Positions 1 to 7,563 of a stretch of DNA of 9,849 nucleotides are shown here, piece after piece; the stretch's first letter is position 1; the number at the start of each line of letters is the position of its first letter. The DNA is from Candidatus Omnitrophota bacterium (lineage in GTDB: Bacteria > Omnitrophota > Gorgyraeia > Gygaellales > Profunditerraquicolaceae), in contig JAMWDE010000026.1 of assembly GCA_023818905.1 (NCBI GenBank), positions 1 to 9,849 of the forward strand, written 5' to 3'. Made by a program: the position numbers and the translations under genes. The notes beneath the pieces are model-generated. The model was not told the origin of the DNA and did not search any database. It saw only the letters and a program-made list of their open reading frames with translations.

Positions 1-651
1 ATCATGTTGAGGATGCCAACAGTCGTAATCTGTCACCGCGGCTAATGTAGCATAACATATCTCTGCCTCTCTGGCTAACTTCGCCTCTGACATATTAGTC
101 ATACCAATCACATCCATACCCCAACTACGGTAGAGTTGAGATTCTGCTAAGGTAGAAAATGCCGGACCCTCCATATTAAGATAGGTGCCGCCTTTATGGA
201 CATCCAATCTTAATGTATTAGCTGTCTCATAAAGTATACTGCTAAGCTCTTCGCATACGGGATGGGCAAACATAATATGAGCCACTATCCCTTCATCAAA
301 AAAACTTGTCTTTCTTGCATAGTTGGTCCGATCCACAAATTGGTCAACTATTACAAAATCCAAAGGTTTTATCTCTTCTTTAAGACTACCACAGGCGGTA
401 ACTGAAATGATCCTTTCTACGCCTAACTTTTTCATCCCAAATATATTCGCCCTATAATTAATTTGACTGGGTGGTATCCGATGACCGACTCCATGGCGAG
501 GCAAAAACACAATCTCTCGGTCCTCCAAAGTCCCTATAGTAAATTTATCTGAGGGCTTACCAAAAGGCGTATCGAGTTCCTCTTGCCTTACATCCTTAAT
601 ACCTTCAAGGTCATACAAACCACTTCCTCCGATTATACCTATACGAGCCAT
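1..651 (-). CDS. mtnP: S-methyl-5'-thioadenosine phosphorylase (MTAP), C-terminus cut by window edge
   Basis: Cleaves 5'-methylthioadenosine with phosphate to adenine and methylthioribose-1-phosphate, in cytosolic methionine/purine salvage. My translation gives 217 residues from ATG at 649-651. The PNP/MTAP family phosphate loop GGSG lies at residues 8-11, PRHG at 51-54, NYRANI at 65-70, VTACGSL at 84-90, NMEGPAFST at 159-167 and GMTNMSE at 183-189. TDYDCW at 207-212 carries the two Asp residues (208, 210) that in the family favour 6-amino purines. PNPs for inosine/guanosine have Asn there, so MTAP is preferred over PNP. Family members are about 260-285 residues, so some 45-65 C-terminal residues lie outside the window. 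The start follows the proC stop by one base, and an AAGGAG Shine-Dalgarno at 657-662 sits inside the end of proC, so translation is probably coupled. Last visible gene of the yggS-proC-mtnP operon. The family is secure; the exact substrate (MTA versus adenosine) is inferred. Confidence 0.9.
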   Translation of the reverse strand, partial: MARIGIIGGSGLYDLEGIKDVRQEELDTPFGKPSDKFTIGTLEDREIVFLPRHGVGHRIPPSQINYRANIFGMKKLGVERIISVTACGSLKEEIKPLDFVIVDQFVDRTNYARKTSFFDEGIVAHIMFAHPVCEELSSILYETANTLRLDVHKGGTYLNMEGPAFSTLAESQLYRSWGMDVIGMTNMSEAKLAREAEICYATLAAVTDYDCWHPQHD

Positions 652-652
652 A

Positions 653-1453
653 TCATCTCCTTGCTAGCTCCTTTGCCCGCTTAAACGCTGCATTAACTGC
701 ATCGGTAAGCGTTCCATTGTGACGTAAAACTTCTAGGGCAGCCTCAGTAGTCCCGCCCTTTGAAGCGACTCTATTTATCAGTTCTTCACATGACCAATTC
801 TTTTCTATTAATAAAGAGATGGTGCCATTTACAGTACGCTCAGAAAGACATGCAGCCAGCGTCCTATCAAAACCGAGGTTGATTGCCGCCCGGGTCAACT
901 CTTGGATAAACTCATCTTTCTTAGAATTTACATTAGCCCTGTCTTTAATATAATAACAAAAATATGCTGGGCCACTCCCTGAAATTGCAGTTATCATATC
1001 AAGCATACTCTCATCATCAAAAGTAACTGCAAGGCCTATATGGCTAAACAACTGCCAGGCAAAATCAAAATCTTTCTCATCAGCAAACTTACCTTTACAT
1101 AATCCGGCTACACCTTCACCTATCTGTGCTGGCAGATTAGGCATAACCCTAACCACACGCACCTTTCCTAATCTGTTCTCAAAATAACTCGTAGTTATAC
1201 CTGCGGCTATACTAATAATAAGTTGATCTTTTAAGTTACCTTTAATATCCTCAATCAGATTATCCATATCTTGCGGCTTTACTGCTAATATTATCGCTTC
1301 AGATTTTGCCATTAACTCAGATAGATCGTTAGCTACCTCTATATATTTATCGTTTATAGCCTTTATCTTGTCAAAGGCGATTATTCTAAATTGTTTTTTG
1401 GCGTACTCAGCAATAGCTGAGCCCATATTACCGAAACCAATTATACCCAACAT
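653..1453 (-). CDS. proC: Pyrroline-5-carboxylate reductase
   Basis: Reduces 1-pyrroline-5-carboxylate to L-proline with NAD(P)H, the last step of proline synthesis, in the cytosol. The protein has 266 residues, the usual length. The N-terminal Rossmann nucleotide loop GFGNMGSA is at residues 6-13, VKPQ at 58-61 and VRVMPNLPA at 101-109. The C-terminal dimerisation/active-site half carries [10 protein letters not shown] at 156-165 and the family signature [12 protein letters not shown] at 229-240. Lys replaces the more common Pro in the signature (SKGGTT for SPGGTT). The ATG at 1451-1453 sits 7 nt after the yggS stop. A GGAG about 12 nt upstream of the ATG is a plausible though distant ribosome site. 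The yggS-proC adjacency is widespread in bacteria, which supports both calls. No missing catalytic motif was seen. Confidence 0.96.
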   Translation of the reverse strand: MLGIIGFGNMGSAIAEYAKKQFRIIAFDKIKAINDKYIEVANDLSELMAKSEAIILAVKPQDMDNLIEDIKGNLKDQLIISIAAGITTSYFENRLGKVRVVRVMPNLPAQIGEGVAGLCKGKFADEKDFDFAWQLFSHIGLAVTFDDESMLDMITAISGSGPAYFCYYIKDRANVNSKKDEFIQELTRAAINLGFDRTLAACLSERTVNGTISLLIEKNWSCEELINRVASKGGTTEAALEVLRHNGTLTDAVNAAFKRAKELARR

Positions 1454-1460
1454 ACCTTAT

Positions 1461-2153
1461 TCATTCTCCAAATATAGCCCTGCCCAATCTTATCATCGTA
1501 GCACCCTCTTCAATCGCTATCTCAAAATCATTGGTCATACCCATCGATAACACTGATAGGTCACAATTAGAAATCCGCATTAGATTTATATCATCTCTAA
1601 TCTCTCTTAACATCCTAAAATACGGTCTTGCTTGCTCAGGATTATAAACCAAAGGGGCAATAGTCATCAATCCTTTTATGCTTATATTTTTTAATTTGGA
1701 TGCCTCTCTTAAAAGTTCAGTTATCTCATTAGGCTTAAGCCCAAATTTTGTTTCCTCGCTTGAAGTCTTTACTTCAAATAGGATATCCTGAATCTTATTT
1801 ATCCTGGCTGCCTGTTTATCAATCTCTTGAGCTAAGTGCAGGCTATCTACAGAATGAATCAAATCAAATATACGTACTGCCTCCTTCACCTTATTAGTCT
1901 GCAGATGACCTACCATATGCCATTTTATTTTTTGGATATAAGGTGTAACTTTTAAGAGATTGTACTTAACAGTTGCCTCTTTAACTCTATTCTCACCAAT
2001 ATCAGTTATACCTGCATTGATAGCCTCTATTATTTGGTCTGTAGTTCTACCTTTGCTGATAGCCACAATGGTAATCTGACGGGGATCTCTATTTATCTTG
2101 GAACAAACCTCCAGAATACGTTGGTGAACCTTAAGGAGATTCTCTTTAACCAT
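1461..2153 (-). CDS. yggS: YggS/PLPBP-family pyridoxal-phosphate homeostasis protein
   Basis: Fold-type III PLP-binding protein (COG0325) with no known enzyme activity. In other bacteria it buffers PLP and affects amino-acid homeostasis. From the ATG at 2151-2153 it has 230 residues, typical of the family. The PLP lysine is K34 in AISKGR. Other conserved blocks are DIGENRVKEA (51-60), KWHMVGHLQTNK (77-88), ETKFGL (134-139), KGLMTIAP (160-167) and the phosphate-binding block LSMGMTNDF (202-210), followed by GATMIRLGRAIFG. An in-frame GTG at 2175-2177 would add eight residues (MCIIFVNL), but it lies upstream of the promoter -10 box and matches nothing in the family, so I chose the ATG. No Shine-Dalgarno precedes this ATG and the predicted leader is only about 7 nt. 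First gene of the operon with proC and the MTA phosphorylase. Confidence 0.94.
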   Translation of the reverse strand: MVKENLLKVHQRILEVCSKINRDPRQITIVAISKGRTTDQIIEAINAGITDIGENRVKEATVKYNLLKVTPYIQKIKWHMVGHLQTNKVKEAVRIFDLIHSVDSLHLAQEIDKQAARINKIQDILFEVKTSSEETKFGLKPNEITELLREASKLKNISIKGLMTIAPLVYNPEQARPYFRMLREIRDDINLMRISNCDLSVLSMGMTNDFEIAIEEGATMIRLGRAIFGE

Positions 2154-2166
2154 CAGATTTACAAAT

Positions 2167-2194
2167 ATTATACACACAAAAGTTATAGGGTCAA
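2167..2194 (-). promoter_or_regulatory. Sigma70-type promoter of the yggS-proC-mtnP operon
   Basis: Read on the minus strand: -35 TTGACC (2189-2194, five of six consensus bases), a 16-nt spacer, and -10 TATAAT (2167-2172, perfect). Transcription would begin near 2160, only about 7 nt before the yggS ATG. Seen in sequence; promoter activity is inferred. Confidence 0.75.
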
Positions 2195-2523
2195 ATGTAA
2201 TTCTGACAGTAAAAACCAGTAAGAATATGTATTATTGAAACGCTACGTTACAGTTTTAAACCACTGCCCCTAACTTTAGAGTACGAAAGAAGCGTAAACT
2301 TGGTGTCAGATACGCTTTGATTCAACTCCAACGTTAATTTAAGATAAGTTTTAATTTGCTATAAGGATAATAGCTATATTCTAATTTGTTGTCTTACAAT
2401 GCAACGTAACAATGATAATATTACAAATTATGATAGCGGAAATCAAAGATAAAGTTTAAATATAACCGATTCAGAAAAAACTCTACTACCTTAATAACGT
2501 AACAAAAATAATAAAATCAAAAA
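2195..2523. other. Non-coding AT-rich spacer between the tRNA terminator and the yggS promoter
   Basis: About 330 bases with no credible gene on either strand: the ORFs are short, have no ribosome site and resemble nothing I recognise. It contains a 7-bp inverted repeat AAGCGTA/TACGCTT (2290-2296 and 2311-2317, 14-nt loop), a 5-bp one GCTAT/ATAGC near 2358-2375, and a 10-base direct repeat AACGTAACAA at 2403-2412 and 2496-2505. A related inverted copy, TACGTTAC, is at 2244-2251. These could be regulatory sites for the yggS promoter, a small RNA, or chance in an AT-rich stretch. Confidence 0.5.
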
Positions 2524-2548
2524 AGGGACGGCTCACAAAACCGTCCCT
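2519..2548 (-). terminator. Intrinsic terminator after the initiator tRNA gene
   Basis: Read on the minus strand: an 8-bp perfect stem AGGGACGG/CCGTCCCT (2541-2548 and 2524-2531) with a 9-nt loop, followed by a T-rich tail beginning TTTTTT (2519-2524, overlapping the stem's last pair). It starts 9 nt after the tRNA 3' end and so closes the eno-ftsB-tRNA unit. Its GGGACGG core also resembles dispersed REP-type palindromes I recall from some bacterial genomes. Confidence 0.85.
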
Positions 2549-2556
2549 ATGATTAG

Positions 2557-2630
2557 TTGCGGGGGACAGATTTGAACTGTCGACCTTTAGGTTATGAGCC
2601 TAACGAGCTACCAGACTGCTCCACCCCGCT
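2557..2630 (-). tRNA. Initiator tRNA-fMet (anticodon CAT)
   Basis: Folds as a 74-nt cloverleaf. The acceptor stem is 2-7/66-71 (GCGGGG/CCCCGC), the D-stem GAGC/GCTC, the anticodon stem TTAGG/CCTAA around CTCATAA, and the T-stem GACAG/CTGTC with loop TTCAAAT. The anticodon CAT is at 2594-2596. It is assigned as the initiator because it nearly matches the E. coli fMet tRNA over the acceptor and D arms (purine 11 with pyrimidine 24) and lacks a Watson-Crick pair at 1:72. The mismatch here is A1-A72 rather than the usual C1-A72. The anticodon stem has A-U, G-C, G-C at 29-31/39-41 instead of three G-C pairs. The 3' end continues CTA, so CCA is not encoded and must be added by the nucleotidyltransferase. 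It lies 71 nt after the ftsB-like gene and just before the terminator. I see only a weak possible promoter of its own (TTGCCT, 17 nt, TATTTG in 2671-2699), so co-transcription with eno is likely. Confidence 0.95.
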
Positions 2631-2701
2631 ATCATCGTTCGCTATAGGCGATTCATGGGTTTTTAGGTAAACAAATATGGGACACTAAATACACAGGCAA
2701 T

Positions 2702-2983
2702 CTATTCTTTCTCTTCTGGAACTATCTTAATAGGGATCTCTCCCTTCGGCACAATACCCATTTTATCTCGGGCAATCTTCTCTTGATAAACAGGATCACT
2801 CTGGATGCGTTTAAGCTCCTGTTCTAAAAGATAATTTTCTATTTTTAGATTTTTGATTTTGGTCTCTAAATCTAAATTCCTATCTTTTAACTCTCGCAAC
2901 TTTGTATACCCTGGCAAAAATACCACTAACAATAAAACCGCTAAGCCAAAAAGCCAAAATGCCCTCTTAAATACCACTAACAT
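2702..2983 (-). CDS. ftsB: FtsB/DivIC-family septum formation initiator protein
   Basis: Small bitopic cell-division protein of the FtsB/DivIC family. Relatives form a complex with FtsL and FtsQ/DivIB that activates septal peptidoglycan synthesis. It has 93 residues: a short basic start, one membrane segment at about 7-25, then a charged heptad-rich coiled coil at about 28-62 (KLRELKDRNLDLETKIKNL and on). The family's conserved tail follows, with DPVYQEKIARDKMGIVPKGE at about 63-82. The expected topology is cytoplasmic N-terminus with the coiled coil in the periplasm. The ATG at 2981-2983 is 2 nt past the eno stop with only a weak purine stretch before it, so translation is probably coupled to eno. 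The eno-ftsB order is common in Gram-negative bacteria. FtsB and DivIC cannot be told apart from sequence at this length; the symbol follows the neighbourhood. Confidence 0.88.
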   Translation of the reverse strand: MLVVFKRAFWLFGLAVLLLVVFLPGYTKLRELKDRNLDLETKIKNLKIENYLLEQELKRIQSDPVYQEKIARDKMGIVPKGEIPIKIVPEEKE

Positions 2984-2985
2984 TG

Positions 2986-4263
<1,278 letters not shown>

Positions 4264-4294
4264 TCAAAATATATTGAGATAATAAAGTTATTAT

Positions 4295-4323
4295 ATTATA
4301 CATATTTTATATAAGTATGGCAA
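4295..4323 (-). promoter_or_regulatory. Sigma70-type promoter of eno
   Basis: Minus strand: -35 TTGCCA (4318-4323, five of six consensus bases), 17-nt spacer, -10 TATAAT (4295-4300, perfect) preceded by TG-like bases. The predicted start near 4288 leaves a leader of about 40 nt carrying the GGAGG ribosome site. It is divergent from the plus-strand promoter at 4350-4378. Confidence 0.75.
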
Positions 4324-4349
4324 TATTTTTAATAAATCTTAAAAAGAAT

Positions 4350-4378
4350 TTGACTAAAATGGTTTGGCATGTTATTTT
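4350..4378 (+). promoter_or_regulatory. Promoter of the FtsH-like protease/lipoprotein operon
   Basis: Plus strand: -35 TTGACT (4350-4355, five of six), exactly 17 nt, -10 TATTTT (4373-4378, four of six). The predicted transcription start near 4385 is about 25 nt before the chosen ATG and includes its ribosome site. The -35 boxes of this promoter and the eno promoter are 26 nt apart, so one regulator could affect both. Confidence 0.65.
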
Positions 4379-4397
4379 ATTAGATGAATAGATGAAA

Positions 4398-4404
4398 AAA
4401 GGAG
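4398..4404 (+). promoter_or_regulatory. Ribosome binding site deciding the protease start
   Basis: AAAGGAG, 5 nt before the ATG at 4410-4412. It lies inside the six extra codons of the upstream in-frame ATG (4392), which has no ribosome site of its own. This is why the gene is started at 4410. Confidence 0.8.
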
Positions 4405-4409
4405 CAAAG

Positions 4410-6098
4410 ATGAGTCTTGAATGGAGGAAGATAAGATTCTATTGGAAACTATATTGGATAAGGATCCTATTGATTACAGGAATGACCTTCTTAGGAGTAT
4501 CTCTTATCTTTCTTATCATAAGAGGGATACGCGCCTGGAATGAAGTAGAATCGTATCTACGCCAGACGCAACTGGCAGTACTACCTCTACAGATCTACTC
4601 TCAGATAGTAATGGGCATTATCTGGGGCGTGGTTTATGTATTTATGTGGTACTGGCTACTCTACAAAAGAGGAGGCCAAGCATTCACCCAGGTAGCCAAA
4701 AAAACTATCAGAGGAGAAGACCTAAAGGTTACCTGGAATGACGTTATTGGTATGGATGAGGCAAAACAAGAAGCACTGGAGGTGGTAAGACTTATCAAAG
4801 ACCGTGCAGAACTCCAGCGTATCGGTGGTAAAATCTTAAGAGGTATACTCATGTTAGGTCCTCCTGGTTGTGGAAAGACCTATCTTGCCAAGGCTATAGC
4901 CACAGAGGCGAATATGCCATTTATTGCGATGTCCGGCTCAGAATTTGTAGAAATGTTTGTAGGAGTTGGTGCAGGAAGAATCCGTAGTCTATTTAAGAAG
5001 GCTAGGCAATTAGCTGAACTTCACGGTGGATGTATTATCTTTATAGATGAGATAGACGCAGTGGGTGCACAGAGAGCGCCTGATGTAGGCTTTGGAGGAC
5101 AAACTGAAACTAATACCACCCTAAATCAACTCTTGGTAGAGATGGATGGTCTTAAAGAAAAGGATTTAAACATAGTAATCATCGGTGCTACCAATATGCC
5201 TGAGTATTTTCTAGATGCAGCGCTCCTTAGGCCTGGTCGTTTTGACCGCAAGATTTATGTAGATAAACCAAATCTTCAAGATAGAGAGAAGTTATTTAAT
5301 TATTATCTCAGCAAAGTAATCTATGACCCTGATGATGTCAAGATTGACCGTTTGGCCCGTATAACTGTAGGCAATAGCCCTGCGGATATCGCCAATATCG
5401 TCAGAGAAGCAGCCCTGATTGCTGTACGTAACAGAAGAACAGCTATAACTATGAAGGATATTGATGAAGCCAGAGAAAGGATAGCTTTAGGTATAAAACG
5501 TAGAATCAACCTCACAGAAAAAGAAAAATGGCAGGTTGCCTATCATGAGGCAGGTCATGCCATAATCACCTATCTTTTAGTTCCCACAAAAGATGTCTTT
5601 AAGATAACCATCACTCCACGCGGACACACAGGAGGAGCAACCTGGGTACCTGAACGAGAAGAGATACTTATCGAAGACCAAAGGCAACTACTAAATGAAA
5701 TCAAGATCTCTTTGGGCTCATATGCTGCAGAAAGAATAAAATTTGGATTCAACACTGCTGGTGTAGGTGGAGATTTTGCCAATGCCTTATATACCGCACA
5801 TAATATGGTCTGGCGTATGGGCATGGGAAAATCAGGGCTAATTGGAGATTTCCATGCTTTGGATTTTTACCGCAGAATAGGAGGCAATGTTCTGATATCG
5901 GAGGAGATAAAAACCCGCTTAGATAACGATGTTCAAGAAATAATGCAAAACTGTCTACAGGAGGTGACAGAACTATTAAAAAAAGAAATGCCCCTTCTTG
6001 AACGCTTAGCTAAAGAGCTTGTTCTAAAGGGAGAACTCAATTACGATGAGATTGAAGCAATATTTAAAGAGTTTGGTAAGAGTCGTCCTGCTGCTTAA
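4410..6098 (+). CDS. FtsH-family membrane AAA+ zinc metalloprotease without periplasmic domain
   Basis: ATP-driven inner-membrane protease relative; FtsH-type enzymes extract and degrade membrane and regulatory proteins. It has 562 residues from ATG 4410. Two membrane segments lie at about 17-38 and 66-84, joined by only about 27 residues where classical FtsH has a periplasmic domain of roughly 70. The AAA module follows: Walker A GPPGCGKT 150-157, pore loop EMFVGVG 181-187, Walker B IIFIDEID 209-216, sensor ATN 260-262, arginine fingers in RPGRFDR 274-280. The M41 peptidase has HEAGH at 379-383 and the expected third zinc ligand D455 in GGDFANAL, so ATPase and protease both look active. After HEAGH the segment usually reading GYT...P is instead TGGATWVPERE (407-417), and the central blocks diverge from classical FtsH. 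It is also shorter than FtsH (about 610-650). It is therefore likely a paralogous subfamily rather than the housekeeping ftsH, so I give no symbol. It has its own promoter and strong ribosome site, and is followed by an overlapping lipoprotein gene. Confidence 0.92.
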   Translation: MSLEWRKIRFYWKLYWIRILLITGMTFLGVSLIFLIIRGIRAWNEVESYLRQTQLAVLPLQIYSQIVMGIIWGVVYVFMWYWLLYKRGGQAFTQVAKKTIRGEDLKVTWNDVIGMDEAKQEALEVVRLIKDRAELQRIGGKILRGILMLGPPGCGKTYLAKAIATEANMPFIAMSGSEFVEMFVGVGAGRIRSLFKKARQLAELHGGCIIFIDEIDAVGAQRAPDVGFGGQTETNTTLNQLLVEMDGLKEKDLNIVIIGATNMPEYFLDAALLRPGRFDRKIYVDKPNLQDREKLFNYYLSKVIYDPDDVKIDRLARITVGNSPADIANIVREAALIAVRNRRTAITMKDIDEARERIALGIKRRINLTEKEKWQVAYHEAGHAIITYLLVPTKDVFKITITPRGHTGGATWVPEREEILIEDQRQLLNEIKISLGSYAAERIKFGFNTAGVGGDFANALYTAHNMVWRMGMGKSGLIGDFHALDFYRRIGGNVLISEEIKTRLDNDVQEIMQNCLQEVTELLKKEMPLLERLAKELVLKGELNYDEIEAIFKEFGKSRPAA

Positions 6099-6936
6099 CC
6101 CCATTTTTTTCCTTTGCCTCATCTATGGTTGTTCTACCTCTACACAACCTACCTACGTAAAAGAAAATCTAAGCGAGGCCGTTCAAGATATCTGCAAGAA
6201 GGAATACAACCTATATGTAAAATCAAAATTGGTAGGTGAGACATTATGGGTCTATCTCCCCTTAGAGGATATACTTACCAAATCCGATAAACCTGAAAAA
6301 TATATAGATAAATTTTCTATAGAGACATTCAGTGAAAGTTTTGATGCGGGATTTATCAGGTTAGACTATGCTATCAGAGCCATACCAGATACGGAGAAAT
6401 ACCAGGATTACAAATATAATGAGGATGTATTTAAAAAAATAAATATCCTCTGGCGGGTTTTAAGAAGAATTATCTTTAGCCTTGACCGCTCAAAACAACC
6501 AGAACCAAGATTTTACTGTTTAGTGGTTGCGGATATCAAAAATGGTTTTGTGGTTAAGGAGATATTCTATTATTTGGATATCAAAAAGGTTTCTTATGAA
6601 TACATCTCCTGGGGAGAATATCAACATCGTGTTATCCAAGAGACGTATTTTTTACCTTTTGTTATAGGTGATAAGGAAGGGAGGTCCTTTGACTATGAGG
6701 ACATAACCTTAAAGGATTTTATCTTGGCTCAGATTCAACATCGTATAAAGTTAAAATTTCAAAAACCAGAAGTAGACAAAAACGTTGATATAGATAAAGA
6801 GATACTTAAAATAGTTGCCTTTACTATAAAGACGTATGAATTTAAGGAATTTTATTCCTTAGAATTAAATAACCTTATTACTCAAAATCGTATCTTACTA
6901 AATCAAACTGCACTTTTAAATCGACCTATTGATTAA
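6046..6936 (+). CDS. Unrecognised predicted lipoprotein encoded with the FtsH-like protease
   Basis: I do not recognise this family. The protein has 296 residues from ATG 6046, with a basic start (MRLKQYLKSLVR), a hydrophobic stretch at about 13-27 and a lipobox-like IYGC ending at C29, followed by a Ser/Thr-rich linker. This fits a type II (lipoprotein) signal peptide, although Tyr at -2 is unusual. The mature part is charged, rich in Lys, Glu, Ile and Tyr, and has no second clear membrane segment. A segment near 47-74 (DICKKEYNLYVKSKLVGETL, then WVYLPLE) looks like a small alpha/beta unit; I assign no domain. The first 53 nt overlap the protease gene in another frame. An alternative TTG at 6073 would give a more compact signal peptide beginning VRVVLLLNP. 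Co-transcription and overlap suggest a role linked to the protease, as partner or substrate; that is inference. It ends 5 nt before the convergent purN. Confidence 0.8.
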   Translation: MRLKQYLKSLVRVVLLLNPIFFLCLIYGCSTSTQPTYVKENLSEAVQDICKKEYNLYVKSKLVGETLWVYLPLEDILTKSDKPEKYIDKFSIETFSESFDAGFIRLDYAIRAIPDTEKYQDYKYNEDVFKKINILWRVLRRIIFSLDRSKQPEPRFYCLVVADIKNGFVVKEIFYYLDIKKVSYEYISWGEYQHRVIQETYFLPFVIGDKEGRSFDYEDITLKDFILAQIQHRIKLKFQKPEVDKNVDIDKEILKIVAFTIKTYEFKEFYSLELNNLITQNRILLNQTALLNRPID

Positions 6937-6941
6937 ATAAA

Positions 6942-7544
6942 TCAAGAGATAATCTTTACCCTCCTTGCCTCTATCTTTAATCTACCTTCCAAAAATAATC
7001 TTATCGCCTCGGGGTAAATCTGATGTTCTATTTTATGAATCCTCGTCTCTAAGGACTGCAGTGTATCATCTTCTCTTATCTTAACCGCCTTCTGTAACAC
7101 TATCGGACCGTGATCCATCTCCTCATCTACAAAATGTACAGTTACGCCTGTAACCTTTACTCCATAATCAAAGGCATCCTTTATCCCCTCTGTTCCCTTA
7201 AAGGAAGGTAAAAGCGCCGGATGGATATTTAAGATTCTATCTTTATAACGGTTGACAAACTCTGGACTTAAGAGTCGCATAAAACCCGCCAGAACAATCA
7301 AATCAATTTTATTTTCTTCTAAATGCTGGATAATTTTTTCTTCAAATTCCTTTTTACTTACAAAATCTTCTCTTTTCACCAATGCCACTTTTATCCCCGC
7401 GCGCCTTGCCCGGGCAATTACGCCAGCCTTAGGCTCATCGCAAACCAATAGAGATAGATTTGCCTTAATCTTGCCCTTCTTTACTGCGCGTACAATTGCG
7501 CTAAAATTTGTCCCCCTTCCTGAAGCAAATACTGCAATATTCAC
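6942..7544 (-). CDS. purN: Phosphoribosylglycinamide formyltransferase (GART)
   Basis: Transfers the formyl group of 10-formyltetrahydrofolate to GAR in de novo purine synthesis, cytosolic. It has 200 residues, close to the usual ~210. The phosphate-binding loop ASGRGTN is at 7-13 and LAGFMRLLSP at 85-94. The catalytic triad is N106 and H108 in ILNIHPALLPSF, plus D144 in DEEMDHGPIV, the same numbering as the E. coli enzyme. The start is GTG (7542-7544), supported by a consensus AAGGAGGT 6 nt upstream (7551-7558). It lies 19 nt downstream of rnfB on the same strand, so it is probably transcribed with the rnf operon. It converges on the lipoprotein gene with a 5-nt gap and no strong terminator. 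Confidence 0.96.
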   Translation of the reverse strand: MNIAVFASGRGTNFSAIVRAVKKGKIKANLSLLVCDEPKAGVIARARRAGIKVALVKREDFVSKKEFEEKIIQHLEENKIDLIVLAGFMRLLSPEFVNRYKDRILNIHPALLPSFKGTEGIKDAFDYGVKVTGVTVHFVDEEMDHGPIVLQKAVKIREDDTLQSLETRIHKIEHQIYPEAIRLFLEGRLKIEARRVKIIS

Positions 7545-7550
7545 TTAAAG

Positions 7551-7558
7551 ACCTCCTT
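7551..7558 (-). promoter_or_regulatory. Consensus ribosome binding site for the GTG start of purN
   Basis: Minus-strand AAGGAGGT, 6 nt before GTG 7542-7544, within the 19-nt rnfB-purN gap. It fixes the start at a non-ATG codon and is stronger than anything seen before rnfE, rnfA or rnfB. Confidence 0.85.
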
Positions 7559-7563
7559 TTTAT

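Noticed and set aside
2154..2177. Upstream GTG start for yggS (adds MCIIFVNL)
   Set aside because: It lies upstream of the -10 TATAAT, so it would not be on the transcript, and the extra residues match nothing in the family.
2640..2701. Dedicated promoter for the initiator tRNA
   Set aside because: The best match (TTGCCT, 17 nt, TATTTG) is poor at the -10, so it is mentioned but not annotated.
4392..4409. ATG at 4392 as the start of the FtsH-like protease
   Set aside because: It has no ribosome site; the AAAGGAG for the ATG at 4410 lies within these codons.
5570..5824. 84-codon minus-strand reading frame inside the protease gene
   Set aside because: Antisense shadow of a complete protease with intact motifs, and no start signal.
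6929..6945. TTGATT/AATCAA hairpin as a shared terminator between the lipoprotein gene and purN
   Set aside because: Only six A-T-rich pairs with a 5-nt loop and no T-tract on either side; too weak to call.
7252..7548. 98-codon plus-strand reading frame over purN
   Set aside because: Antisense shadow of a well-supported gene, with no ribosome site and low-complexity composition.
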